From contig JBAMJV010008056.1 of NCBI GenBank assembly GCA_037951105.1, positions 248,001 through 312,000 on the forward strand: a stretch of 64,000 nt of DNA, written 5' to 3'. Below the pieces are notes generated by a model. The model was not told the DNA's origin, did not search any database, and worked only from the letters and a program-made list of their open reading frames with translations. The position numbers were made by a program, and so were the translations under genes. Positions 33,079-45,144 of the stretch are shown piece after piece; within the stretch, counting starts at the first letter, position 1; each line of letters opens with the position of its first letter. Source of the stretch: Echinarachnius parma. Taxonomy: Eukaryota; Echinodermata; Echinoidea; Clypeasteroida; Echinarachniidae.

Positions 33079-33494
33079 AAGAATAATTTAATTAATGCAA
33101 ATTCATGCTACCATGTATTGTACATTGGTAGTTTAGAAACATAATGTAATGACTATAGTCTAAAATGATTCATTCGGAGCAAAAAACAGGAAAAAGAATA
33201 AAGTTGGATCTAAAAAAAAAATATTCCAACAAGCTAAATTAGGAAGAATGACATAAAAGGATGATGTAACTGTTATTTGTTTTATCACGTCCAGCCAATT
33301 AAGTGCGTTTGCGTTTCTGTTCTAATGGCAAGTGGCTCTCTTATAATGACAATTATTTAGTTGCAGACGAATCAGAGCACGCCATAGGCAGTCAGGCGCA
33401 AGATCGCTTTTCCTTCCACCGACCGAGGGCGTAAAATGTTCCCCCGCGCACTAGATTCGCTTGACAGTCACTTACTTAAAATATTACAATGACA

Positions 33495-33759
33495 CAAAAT
33501 CAGCCGCCCATACACAAACACAAACATAAACACCCACAAACAAAGGCACACGTGCACACACACATATAAATACACGTACATACACATCTATACACAGTCA
33601 CAAACGCACAACCGCATACACACGTATACATACACACACACACATGCAAACACGTGCGCGCACACACACACACCCACACACTCCCAAGCAAACACACAGA
33701 CACACACGCCCACAAACAAACACACAGCCACTCACACACACGCACTCACACACAAAAAC

Positions 33760-33791
<32 letters not shown>

Positions 33792-33990
33792 CCACACACT
33801 CACAAGCAAACACACAGACACACCCACACACACACACACACACACGCACACACAAACACGCACAGCCACAGACACACACACACACTGGCATACACTTACA
33901 TACGCACACAACACACACACAAACACACACACACACACATGCATACTCACATGCACTTACATAGACGCATACATACACATATAACCATGA
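33495..33990. repeat. Long (CA)n microsatellite
   Basis: Nearly 500 bp of CACACA-rich sequence with CACG, CATA and CAAA interruptions, followed by a short (CAT)n run at 33998-34075. All open frames here (cysteine/valine-rich on -, threonine/histidine-rich on +) are products of the dinucleotide repeat. Confidence 0.9.
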
Positions 33991-34079
33991 TAACTATCAT
34001 CATATCATCATCATCATCATCACTATAATCAACACCATCACCACCACTATCATCGTCATCATCATCATCGTACTTAATG

Positions 34080-34795
34080 AACATCATCAAAGTAACGTCG
34101 ATATACTATAAAGACTAAAGCCAGTTCATATAGCTCTGCGTTTAGCAGACATTTGTCATGTTTGTGGAAAGGTCGGGCCTTCATGACATATACCACGAAA
34201 TTTACTCGTTAAACTTGGGTAAAATTGAGAAAAAAACGATATAGCAAACACCAATTTATCTTTGATGCATAATTAAGGCGTTTAATATCAATACCATGGA
34301 CGTTAAATTAAGTTGACAAAATGACTTTGACCACATAACAAAAAGAAAACCTGTAAGGAATATGACATTCTGGAGTCTCCTCAAAATAGAATTGATAAAT
34401 GTTTCCGAAAACATTTCCATGAACTAATTATGTGTTGAAATACATAATTTACAATGGTTTGGATAGAATTGATACCCGGTAGAATGAACGTATATAATAT
34501 TGAAAGAACTAGATTTTCATTTGAGAATAATAAATATTTGATGCGATATCCATTATAATATAACAAAATATTTTTATGGTATTTTTAAAACATAAATTGC
34601 ATCTAAATTTCTTTAGATATTGACTGAAACTAGGGAAGAGGTTCGGAAACCAATTTAGAGGCAGGGATATGCATCAGCCAGAATAACAAGGAGAAGACTG
34701 AAGGCAAAACATAAGGTCTTAACAACTACAAATAGTGGCATTCATTGCATTTTCATCGCCGAATTACATGTACGCGATAGCAAGGCGCCGGAAGT
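34080..34795. other. AT-rich non-coding interval
   Basis: No gene, tRNA or repeat I can support. It ends at a G21 run (34797-34817). Confidence 0.4.
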
Positions 34796-35097
34796 TGGGG
34801 GGGGGGGGGGGGGGGGGAGGGCAGGGGGGCGGCCGCCCCCAATCCAAATAGCGGGAGGCAAAACTCTGTTTTGCCCCCCAAAAAAGCCCCCCCCCCCCCG
34901 AAAAAAAATGTATCAGTTAAGACTCTAACGTTCAAAAACTAATTTATGCATCCATTTTAAGATTTCGCTGCGCGCTTCGCGCGCGAACAGATTATCTCAG
35001 TTTGTTGTAACTTGCGTATCGTCTGGCGTGAGTACTTTTTCTGTACCGGGCCACGTAGTTCCCGTGTAGGCTGGCATTGCTCTGGCTGCTTGTGTGA

Positions 35098-35835
35098 CGT
35101 GCACCAAATTGAACAATTTCAGGTAAATAAATGCAAAATCTTCCTTGTGGGAGGGGGATACCCCCTCCCAAACCATTCCCCTCTGGCTCTGCCCCAGCCC
35201 TCGGTCGCTTCGCTCCCTCGGGACTCATTCTTGGTTGCAGGCTACATTGTTGGATCATACATAATGTGGCATATTTTAGTGTGTCAATTATTTGTTCTCT
35301 TCGTGAAAAATGTATTTAAAATTTCTGATCGATCGAACCATAACACGCTTTCCTAGATACACTTAATCCTAAGCCCGAATTTCCTCTTTAGGTATGCACC
35401 AGATTGCACCATATCAAGCATATAAATGCAAAATCTTACCCTTGGGAGGGGGATACCCCCTCCCAAATTCTCCCCCTCTGGCTCTGTCCCAGCCCTCGAT
35501 CGCTTCGCTCCCTCGGGACTCATTCCTGCATGGATGTAGGCTATGTTGTTGGATCATACAAAATGTGGCATATGTATAGGTGTGTCAATTATTTGTTTTC
35601 TTTGTAAAACATATATTTAAAATTTCTGGTCGATCAAATCATAACACGCTTTCCAAAATACTTCTTAAGCCCGAATTTCCCCTCTAGGTATGCACCAGAT
35701 TGCACCATTTCAAGTATATAAATGCAAAATCCCAACCCCCCCCCCCCCCCCGGCCTCTGGCTCTGCCCCAGCCCTCGGTCGCTTCGCTCCCTCGGGACTC
35801 ATTTTTGGCTGTAGGCAGGGGCGTCGATCACGGGG
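35098..35835. repeat. Tandem repeat of about 296 bp (2.5 copies)
   Basis: Copies begin at 35098 (GTGCACCAAATTGAACAATT), 35393 (TATGCACCAGATTGCACCAT) and 35689 (same start). Each contains a GGGAGGGGGATACCCCCTCCC hairpin or a C run in its place, then CCCTCGGTCGCTTCGCTCCC and GGATCATACATAATGTGGCA. A further partial copy lies at 38391-38600. In the third copy the hairpin has been replaced by C16. Confidence 0.7.
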
Positions 35836-36202
35836 GGGGGGGGGGGGGGGGATGGGGGGATATATCCCCACAATATTTGAGGTGGGGGGATGGCCTGTAT
35901 TACCATCCCCCCCCCAATATTTGGGAGGGTAAAAAAGAAAAAGTATACTGGCGCATGTAATTGTGGAAGAGGCTACCAAATTGGACTAATATACACCGTT
36001 TTCTTTATATTTAGGTACTATTGTTTGTGTTATGATATATGTGCCTGTATATTTTGTCTGAAGTGAGATTAATCAATATAATACATGAATGCCTAAACAT
36101 GCGACCGGGGAGGGGGGGGGGGGGGCTGTCGGCACGTGCCCCTAATAATAATATTAAAACAAAAACAAACTGGGATATCAAAAAAATATAAGGAGAATTA
36201 CA

Positions 36203-36787
36203 CACTCAAAAAACAGAAGTGCTGTTTTTAGCACTTGGAGGGCTACATTCAGCACCTTTTCGGTGCTCGCATAGGCAGATAGGGACAGCACCGCCTGTGC
36301 TGGTTTTGCACTAGTACAAGTGCTAGTTTAGCACCACTTGAGGTGTTACCGAATTTGCACTTTTGGTGCTGAGAAATCCACATTGTGTGTGGTGAATAGA
36401 ACCCATAGTGCTAAAAGATAATACGGGGGAAGGGGTGGCTTCCGTTAACTCGGAATTTAATTTAGCTCATATGTATTTCGTGGTAAAAGAAGCAGGATAA
36501 AGATGTAGGATTCGAACCTTGGATCCCACGCGTCCAAGTCAGACGCGATACCGACTGAGCTAACTCGCATCATGGGATGCCAAATGCACTCTAACGAAAG
36601 TATCATACAGTTTCTATTGTTACGAATTTAGCACGTTGTGGTGCTGTTCTCACAGCACCAGTTTTCAGCACCGATCTTGCACCTCGCAGACTTGTATTCA
36701 CTACTTACACTTGAAGTGCTAAATTAGCTCCTCCAGGTGCACGATCGCGAGCAGCACTCGTTTTTTAGCACCTTCATTTTTAGAGTG
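36203..36787. mobile_element. MITE containing a tRNA-like segment
   Basis: The ends CACTCAAAAAACAGAAGTGC and CACCTTCATTTTTAGAGTG are inverted. GTGCT/AGCAC words recur throughout. At about 36500-36580 on the - strand it carries an A box (TTAGCTCAGTCGGTA) and a B box (GGTTCGAATCC). Target duplication not resolved. Confidence 0.55.
36500..36580 (-). pseudogene. tRNA-like sequence (SINE head or tRNA pseudogene)
   Basis: On the - strand: D-arm-like TTAGCTCAGTCGGTA, anticodon stem GCGTC / GACGC around a seven-base loop, and T-loop GGTTCGAATCC. The base before the anticodon is G rather than the usual T, the T stem is only partly paired, and no acceptor stem forms. Internal RNA polymerase III boxes are intact, so it may still be transcribed, but it should not make a working tRNA. 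Confidence 0.5.
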
Positions 36788-36814
36788 CATAACGTGTGCC
36801 CCTAATAATTGTGT

Positions 36815-37345
36815 CTGCCACCGCCCCCAATCAGTCCAACCACACTATGCCACAAGTTGAGAGCCAAAGTATAAAACAAAAACATCTGAGGGGGGGGGGG
36901 GGGGTTAGGGGGTTTAACCCCCCCCCCCCCCCCCCCTTGGGCTGCCAAGTGAAAATGTGATGTGCATAGACAAACGCCATCATAGGTTTAACCCCCCCCC
37001 CCCCCCCTTGGGCTGCCAAGTGAAAATGTGATGTGCATAGAAAAACGCCATCATTGTGTCCAGACCCACACAGTATCCGTATCGTCATTGGGTCAACCCC
37101 CCCCCCCCCCACCCCCCTTTAGCAAAATAGCCCCCCAAAAATCGCCTCGCCGCTACGCGGATCGTGGACGATGCTCCGCATCGTCATTGGGTCAAACTTC
37201 CCCCCCCCCCTTAGCAAAATAGCGAAATAAAAATCGCCTCGCCGCTACGCGGCTCGTGGACGATGCTCCGCATCGTCATTGGGTCAAACCCCCCCTTAGC
37301 AAAATAGCCACAAAAAAAAAAACGCCTCGCCGCTTCGCGGCTCGT
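36815..37345. repeat. Poly-C/poly-G cluster and 90-bp tandem repeat
   Basis: Contains the reverse complement of the 'GTGGCGTAGCGTGGTCGGAC' tag (36822-36853), G15 and C19 runs, a duplicated segment (TTGGGCTGCCAAGTGAAAAT at 36937 and 37010), and from 37070 about three copies of a 90-bp unit with CGCCTCGCCGCTACGCGG and ATGCTCCGCATCGTCATTGG. Confidence 0.6.
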
Positions 37346-38266
37346 CTGCCGTCCCAAGGAAAAAGGCAGTATCTACACGATTCAGCGTTTTCTAGAAACT
37401 GAGATATTGACCCTTTTGTGTTTTTGCCACAGCCGCTCGGAAATAATAAACTTGTGAAGATAACTTCAGTGTGTGATTAAAGGCTATATAGGAGAGTATT
37501 TTTCTTCATACATGAACAATTGAATTTTTCGTTTAATTTTGAGATTTTCATGAAAATGTAGATACTTTGGGAAAATCCCTGGTTCGTAACCGATTTCCCC
37601 AAGGAAAAAAGCAGTATCTACATAGAAATTCGTCGGGTGTTGAATTATGCCTTACGTTATGGATAAACCAATCGAAAATGTTTCGGCATATATTCTGTAT
37701 GTATTATTAACATACTTTAAAGGGAAAAAAAGTTTGATTAATTAAAAAGCGCCCTCTCTAGGCGAGTCACACTTTTCTTTAAAAAGGGACTTATTGGCCC
37801 ATATTTCCGCAATGAAAGGAAATACGAAGCATGAATTGTATTCATTAACCACGCAAACATTATTGTTTATACATTTGTTATGAAAGTGTATAAGTTAAAG
37901 TGAAAACAAAACTTTGAAATGATAAAGAGCGCCCTCTCTTATCAAGTCTGAAGTTACTTTAAATATGGAATAATGCATGTTACAGTCTGTGCATTGTGTG
38001 AATGTGGCAGAGGTACACGCACTTTCATGCATACTTTGTCTTGTGGCGAGACTAGCTGAGCTGTGTAGATACTGCTTTTTTCCTTGGGGAAAGTGGAGGT
38101 TGACTGTACATGCTGCGTTTGAGGGTTGGGAAAAAATGGTGTTCCCAAATTTTTTTCAGAAAACTGAATGTATCACATGAAAGAGCATTGTTTATTGAGT
38201 ATTTTTCTGCAAAAAAGTGAAAATCAACAAAAATGTCAGATACTGCGTTTTTCCTTGGGAGGGCAG
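37346..38266. mobile_element. 921-bp MITE, 4-bp TCGT target duplication
   Basis: Left CTGCCGTCCCAAGGAAAAA and right TTTTTCCTTGGGAGGGCAG are inverted termini; TCGT flanks it at 37342-37345 and 38267-38270. The insertion splits one unit of the 90-bp repeat, which continues on the right with GGACGATGCTCCGCA, an independent proof of the boundaries. Inner copies of the terminal motif (CCCAAGGAAAAAAGCAGTAT at 37597 and its inverse at about 38068) make it a nested palindrome. No open frame. Confidence 0.65.
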
Positions 38267-40510
38267 TCGTGGACGATGCTCCGCATTGTCATTGGGTCAA
38301 ACCCCCCCTTAGCAAAAATCCCCCCTCGGTCGCTTCGCTCCCTCGGAATGACTGATCATCCCCCCCCCAACCATGAGAAGAAATCGACGCCGATGGCTGT
38401 AGGCTATGTTGTTTGATCATACATAATGTGACATATTTATTAGTATGTAAATTATTTGTTTTCTTCGTAAAAAATCATAACACGCTTTCACAGATACAGT
38501 TAATCTTAAGCCCGATTTTCCTGTGGGAGGGGGGACACCCCCCTCCAAACGCTCAGTCACTTCGCTCCTTTAAAATGTCTCACACTCACCTCTGGCAACC
38601 CTGTGAGTGTGGTTGGGCATGAGCTCCTACACACAAAATTCGTGAGCCCCCTTAGGTCTTTACCACCCCCCCCCTACCCCCAAACCAAAACTGCTTCCGG
38701 CGCGCCTGCATGATAGTACAGTTTCGATTAGGCTCCATGATGTGCTAATTATGATGATCCAAATCCAAAATGCGCGCGGAAGTTTCATGTAGCGCGCTCT
38801 GTGTGCTGCGCGTACTTAAGCCGTGCGTACGCGTGCGTAGTGTGTGTATGCAAGTACTGATATTCGACCCTCGATCGAGCCTCCGAAGCACAGGATCAGG
38901 CCCCGAAGTCCGGCGCTGTGCATGTCTCTTTGCTATAGAGTAAGGCTAGAGGGACTTTGTCAAAGTTTGTAATTTTCCAGTAGGCAGATGGATAAACACT
39001 CTCTTTCCCCCTTCCTCTCCTCTTTCTTCCCTCTTTCTGTTCTTGCATTTCTTTCCGATCATACATAATACATATAGACATATTTTCTCCCCAAAAAAGT
39101 GGGGGGGGGGGGGCCCGCGCCCCACCCCCCCCCCCCCCGTTGCACCGGCCCTGAGTCCCGGGGGGGGGGGGTACTCACGTATATTGGGTATACGGGGATG
39201 TGCCGCTGGGAAGGGTGACTTTTTCAAGAAAGATCCTTTTCATTAAAAAAATCTTTAGACATAGGTCCCTTTTTTTCATTTCCTCTCTTTTATCGGGGAT
39301 TTTGGGATTTGCCGATGCGAAATTGCAAACATTTTCAAGCTCGCTACGCTCGCTGAAAGAAACCACAAAATTTGCTGGAAATACACAGCGAACATGCGAC
39401 GCCGGCGGAAAAATCCTTAGACATGGGTACCTATTTACAGCAAAAGGACCCTTAGATGTGGGTATGGGTTCGGAGGTCTCAGCCGCACACCCCCGTCCGA
39501 CTATAATCTGAGTACCCCCCCCAAACCCCCCCCCCCCCCCCCCCCGGGCCCTGAGTAAAAATGTAGAATCACTTTGATATGTGAGACTGTATCCTGTCTC
39601 TATTGATGTAGGCGATTTATTATATCCTTATCAAGTTTCAGTTTCACAACTTTGCCAGATTATGAGGAAGTAGTGAACAATGTATTATGCTTTATCGGTG
39701 TTTTCCATAATCAATCATTTAAATCAAATAGTTATGCTTTTCTTTTCATTGTCTATGATTTTCTCTCCAACAGTCAATAATGTATGCAAAATCAAACACA
39801 CACATATTCAGAAAGAAATTATATTTTGTAACAGAATATTCCGCATTCAATGTAACCAATGAGACCAATATTACAAATATGTGAGGGTGTTGTGGCACGA
39901 TCGGGTAGGCCCCGAGCCAAGTTCAAACCCGAATCGATGCCCTTGTACAGCACTTGTGACATTCAGCAAGGCACTTTATCCCCCGGGGGTGTCACTCTAA
40001 ATTTGGCCTCATACCCACATGATCGTTCACAATTTCAAGTAAAAAGGGGTATTTTTTCATGGTGTAGGCGAACATTTCAATCATGCGAAAATTCTCAATA
40101 CCCTAGTATATTTTCATGAAAATGTACGCTAAACAAACTTGAAAAATAGAGGATATTTTCTCACTTGGTCTCATGATCAGGCTTCCTATCTAGTTATTTC
40201 ATGTCAATAATAACTACCCCATGCTCTCCCAACCCCCCCCCCCCCCCTCCCATAACCGTGGCTGTGCCATGCGCTCATATATTGGTTCCTCTGCATCCGG
40301 CTATTTTCTTTTAATGCCTTTGATCTCTGTAGATTAGACGGGTACATATTAAATGTCTTTTAGAAAGTAATTTGTGGAAGCTGTTTTTGACCTTGTTTTG
40401 ATCATGGGGTTGATTAAAATGTACTTATATGGCCTTTTTATATAGCATATTCGGTTGTGCTACATTATGTATTCTGAAATCTGTAAGACATATTTGTTAA
40501 CTTGCAAGAG
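38267..40510. other. Non-coding interval rich in poly-G/poly-C repeats
   Basis: 38267-38310 is the rest of the split 90-bp unit and 38391-38600 a partial 296-bp repeat copy. 39060-39545 is a low-complexity block with several G and C runs flanking GAGTCCCGG/CCGGGCCCTGAGT words in inverted orientation. 39880-40010 contains GTGGCACGATCGG and CAGCAAGGCACTTTATCC, typical of tRNA-derived SINEs of deuterostome animals. C15 lies at 40233-40247. No gene. Confidence 0.4.
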
Positions 40511-40529
40511 GTTTGGGGTGGCATCTTGA

Positions 40530-41560
40530 ATGCGTTAAACGTGTATCCAAGGAATGTGATCTCTTAAATATGTCAATAAAACACCATTTTCATAGATATC
40601 CCATTTCCATGAATAAATTTGCATATATTATGGAAATGAGGCCTAATTTACATAGATACATAGTGTCCCTATTGATAAATTGTCTTCTTATGATCCAAGG
40701 AATATGTTCTCTCAAATATGTAAATAAAAACACCATTGGCATAGATATCCCATTTCCATGAATGCATGTGCATAAATCATGGAAATTAGGTCTAATTTGC
40801 ATAGATACAGAGTGTCTCTTTAGATGATTTTTTATAAGCCAACATTGGATCAACGTTGGAATCTCGCAACTCGTTGGATATTGAAATCTGGTTGGATATC
40901 AATGTTGGTCCAACGTTGGATTAACGTTAGAATCTCGCAACTTGTTTGATGTTGAAATCTGGTTGGATACCAACGTTGGTCCAACGTTAGAAACTCGAAA
41001 CCCATAATACGTTGGACAAACTGGTTGGACCAACGATGAATCAACCATTGTACCAGCGTCCAACGTTGCCCGTCAACGTTGGAGCAACGTTGCGAAAAAA
41101 ATTGGCCAGCATTGGTCCAACGATGGGCCAACGTTTGTTTGCTTCCTGGGTGATCTCTCAAATATGTCAATAAAAACACAATTTGCATAAATTATGGAAA
41201 TTAGGCTTATTTGCATAGATACAGACTGCGATCTCCTTGAATAAATTTTCTTCTTTTGATCCAAGGAATATGTTCTTTAAAAATATGTCAATAAAAACAC
41301 CATTAGTATAGATATCGCATTCCCATGAATACATTTGCGTACAATTATGGAAATTAGGCCTAATTTGCATAGATACAGATTTCTCTTTGATAAATTTTCT
41401 TATCCAAGGAATATGTTCTCTCTCAAATATCTTAATAAAAACACCATTTTCATAGAATATCCCATTCCCATGAATAAATTTGCATAAATTATGGAAATTA
41501 GGATGAATTTTCTTCTTTTGATCCAAGGAATATGTGTGCCAAGTAAAGCAATCGTACCCA
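40530..41560. repeat. Tandem repeat of about 148 bp, interrupted
   Basis: Units contain CCAAGGAATATGTTCTCT, AAATATGTCAATAAAAACAC, CATAGATATCCCATTTCCAT and TTATGGAAATTAGGCCTAA. Copies start near 40546, 40694, (gap), 41258, 41403 and 41519. The array is split at 40838-41150 by a relic of the CCAACGTTGG element. Confidence 0.65.
40838..41150. mobile_element. Diverged relic related to the 3.7-kb element
   Basis: It starts AGCCAACATTGGATCAACG and ends GTTTGCTTCCTGGGTG, recognisable but decayed forms of the 3.7-kb termini, with CAACGTTGG repeats between them and no gypsy remnant. Either an ancient short family member or an internal-deletion derivative, inserted into the 148-bp tandem array. Confidence 0.5.
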
Positions 41561-42185
41561 AAATTGCAGTGAACGCCCATATGTTTGGCCCTTAACATCC
41601 CTACTATCTGGGCTGCCTGTCTAATAAGGGTATATTATGTACACAAACGTTGCTCGAGAATTGGACACTCGTGTACGCGGCTGGGATCCATCGATCGATG
41701 CTGGGAACCCCCAAATCTATATCAAGTGTGTGTTTCCGTGTATTCTTTGTCTGTGCCTACCGGTGCCTACTGCTCGCGAGAAGTAGAATACAAATTGAAC
41801 GCATGCACCTTTTTACATTATTTATGCGGACATTCATTACCAATGTACGTGATGGTTTGGATGCACCTCGGAGCCGAGTACACCACATTTGAATGAGCTG
41901 AATTTGTATAACATATTTGTAAGTATTTTGCGTACGTACTGTATTTGTGCAATGAATGTCTAATTTTGACATTTTAATTTTGTCAGGCAAACTGCACATC
42001 TAATTCGGTAAAAGGAAATCAATGCATGTCATATCCAGGCAAACGCATGTCCCAACTGTTCGGGCAAAACACAATGTGTAATTTTAGCCAAAATCATCGA
42101 AATCCAAGGCTGAATTGGGGTACTTTCTTCACAAGGGGAAGTTATTTTACCTCCCCGCCTTTTCAACTGCCTAGAAAAAAAATCT
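41561..42185. other. Non-coding interval
   Basis: Two overlapping open frames of about 100 and 80 codons (41585-41896) have no domain, splice or codon support and are probably spurious. No repeat recognised. Confidence 0.35.
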
Positions 42186-43398
42186 TCGCCTCTTTAATGC
42201 CCGAAAATTATGTTTTTGATGGTTAAGTCCGGAAAAATCATGTTTTTGCCCAACAATAACCATACGTTGTATATTTTCCCTAAATTGACGTGAATTTGCC
42301 TGAAGGTAACATGAGTTTGCCCCAGTATGACGGATTTGCCCAAATATGATAACTCTAGCTGTAGATCAGTGCTATGTTCTTAGTGAAAAACAATTATAAA
42401 TTATTAACTTTCGAGATTAATGCGTCCTCGTAATTGGTTTCCACTCGAACATGTAGATCATTAATATTCTTAAAATGTTGTGGTTTCATGGCTTTGAGTA
42501 CGTGCCATGCATCTCCATATTGGTAGTTTAACTCATGGAAAATGTATATAATAAATTAAGTCTGCTGAAGAAATTATCCCTTTCATTTTCATATATTGTA
42601 TGAAAATTATTTATTTAATTTGTAATTCTCTCCAACTATCCGTTAACTTTATATGTTTTCCAGAAATTAATATTTGAGAATTAAATCATATATATGTACC
42701 AATTTCATCGTAAGATTCTAGACAAATATATGTGAGATTTTATAAAGAAGGAATAGTGTTTATCTACTGAAAACACAGGCCTACACAAATCAATATCTGA
42801 TTTAAGTAAACGAATTCGGATAATAATAATATAAATATCTTCATAGTTAGTGAGATGTTTGAACATTTAAAGGGGTGGTTCAGTTTCGGTATAGAGAGCC
42901 CTGAAGACATAATTTATTTGTGAGATAATGACAACTTGAGTGTAAAATCCTCGCCACTTTGATGCCCAAAAATGATGTTTTTGATGGTTTAGTCCGAAAA
43001 TAGCATGTTTTTGCACGACAATAACCATACGTGATTTATTGCCCTAAATTGACATGATTTTGCCTATAGGTAACAATAAGTTTGCCCTAATATGACGGAT
43101 TTGCCCAAATATGACAACTGCTGTGTTTATCAGTGCTATGTTCTTAGTGCTAGAAAATAACGACTTACAATTTATGAACTTTCGAGAATGTGTTTCGTAA
43201 TTGCTTTCCACTCGAACACGAAGATCATTTATATTCTTTAAATGTTTTGGTTTCATGACCTACGTATGTGCCATCTCCATATTGAAAGTTTGCTTATGAA
43301 AATTTATATAATACATTGTGTTTGCTGAAGTAATTATCCCTTTCATTTACATATATATTGTATGACAATTATTTCTTTAACTTGTAATTCTCTCTAAC
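42186..43398. repeat. Direct duplication, period about 760 bp
   Basis: CCCGAAAATTATGTTTTTGATGG-type sequence at about 42190 recurs at about 42955, followed in both by CAATAACCATACGT, TGACGGATTTGCCCAAATAT, CAGTGCTATGTTCTTAGTG and TTTGGTTTCATG-type words. The copies differ by many substitutions. Between them (42868-42950) lies a partial TTAA-family MITE (AAAGGGGTGGTTCAGTTT). Confidence 0.55.
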
Positions 43399-43400
43399 TA

Positions 43401-44715
43401 AACCCCTCAACAAAAGTTCCGCAATTCAAGTTTAAACGTTTATATCTCTCCTATTACATTACTACCGTTCATGAATTTGGTATCATTGGAAAGCTTGTAT
43501 TCCTCCCTTTACATTGATATGATATTTGCTATGAATATTGTATCATGGAATGTGCATGTCACCCGTATATAGGGCAAAGTCAAAAGTGAAATGTTGCAAA
43601 ATGCATTTATATTGTCAACAGTGTACCCTCCTTTTGTTGGAAGAATAAAGTGTTCTTAATGATGTTAAGTCGGTCATGCGTAAATGTCTATGGCGTATTA
43701 TCATGATTGTCTTTGGAGGATGAAATGTGTCTTTACGGTTTTGAGGTGGTGCAATAACGTGTGTGTATGTTGTTAGGAAGATGTACTGTGTTTATTGACT
43801 AATTTATAAATTATAATTATGTTTGACTTTTAGACAGGTTATTGCAAGTTTGTCAGTTTGCCAAGTTTACAAAAAACCCAATTACAGTACAAACGTCACT
43901 TTTTATTGTCTAAACTATAGAATAATTCATTATTGTATTCATGACTAATTAAAAATCGTTCTATCCTCCAGGGGAAATGATAATAAGCCATTTACATCAT
44001 GCATGATCGCCTCAACATCATTCAAAATACCACTTTCATATTCTCCCAGCAATGACATGATAAATCATATTGACAATTGACAATGCAATTTGCAACATTT
44101 CAGTTTTGACTTTGCCCCATAGTTGGGTGTCATGCACATTCCATGATAACATATTCATAACAAATGTCATGCCAATGTAAAGGGGCGAGACTTAGCTGAT
44201 ACCAAATGTATGAACAGTAATAAAGTAATAGGAGAGATATGAACGCTCAAGCATGAATTGCGGAATTTTTTGCAATAATCTGTGAACAAATCAAACTAAT
44301 GATTATTACTCAATCGGTCAATACAACACAATATACATCTTCCTACCAATATACAACAACGTTATTGCACCACCTTAAAATCATTAAGACACATTTCATC
44401 CTCCAAACAAGATAATAATACGCCATTGACATTCACGCATGACCGACTGAACATTATTCAGAACACTTTATTCTCCCAACAGAAGGAGGGTACACCGTTG
44501 ACAATATCAATGCATTTTGCAACATTTCACTTTTGACTTTGCCCCATATAAGGATGTCATGCACATTCCATGATAATATATTCCTAACAAATTTCATATC
44601 AATGTAAAGGGGTAAAAACAAGCTTTCCATTGATACCAAATTCATGAACGGTAATTAAGTAATAAGATAGATATGAATGCTCAGCCTTGAATTGCGGAGC
44701 TTGTTGTGAGGGGTT
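43401..44715. mobile_element. 1.3-kb foldback element, TA target duplication
   Basis: The ends AACCCCTCAACAAAAGTTCC and TTGTTGTGAGGGGTT are inverted and flanked by TA (43399-43400 and 44716-44717). Arms of about 400 bp pair through CGTTCATGAATTTGGTATCA / TGATACCAAATTCATGAACG. A third, shorter arm in the right-arm orientation lies at about 43961-44280. A related left end occurs at 19800-19850 inside the Mutator-like element. No coding frame. Confidence 0.6.
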
Positions 44716-45144
44716 TATAAGTGCAACCCCCCCAATAAAATAAAATAAATAAATAAATAAATAAATACAAATAAAATAAAGAATAAATCAAAACAATACA
44801 AAAATTATTACAGTGATCCGTTAACTTTATATTTTTTTCAAAAAATAATATTTGAGACTTAAATCATATATCATTTCATTGTCATAGAAACATGAATAGT
44901 GTTTATCTAGTGAAAACATACACAAATTAATATCCGATTTAATCAATTTTTTTCATTTCAAAGACTTTATTTTCTGCAAACAATAAACAAATCAGTTACA
45001 ACAAATATGAATAATAATATAGAATAATAAAACACAAGGTATGCAAACAGTATGTACATAATATAAAACAAAAATACTTATACATAAGTAAGAGTGTATA
45101 CGCTTGGCCATTGCGTGTATAAAGACAGAAAGCAGAAGGTCGCC

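Noticed and set aside
33500..34028. Cysteine/valine-rich and threonine/histidine-rich frames up to 126 codons
   Set aside because: Encoded by the (CA)n microsatellite in different frames.
41585..41896. 103-codon + frame overlapping an 80-codon + frame and an 80-codon - frame
   Set aside because: No recognisable family, no splice or promoter support, and three competing frames across the same bases.
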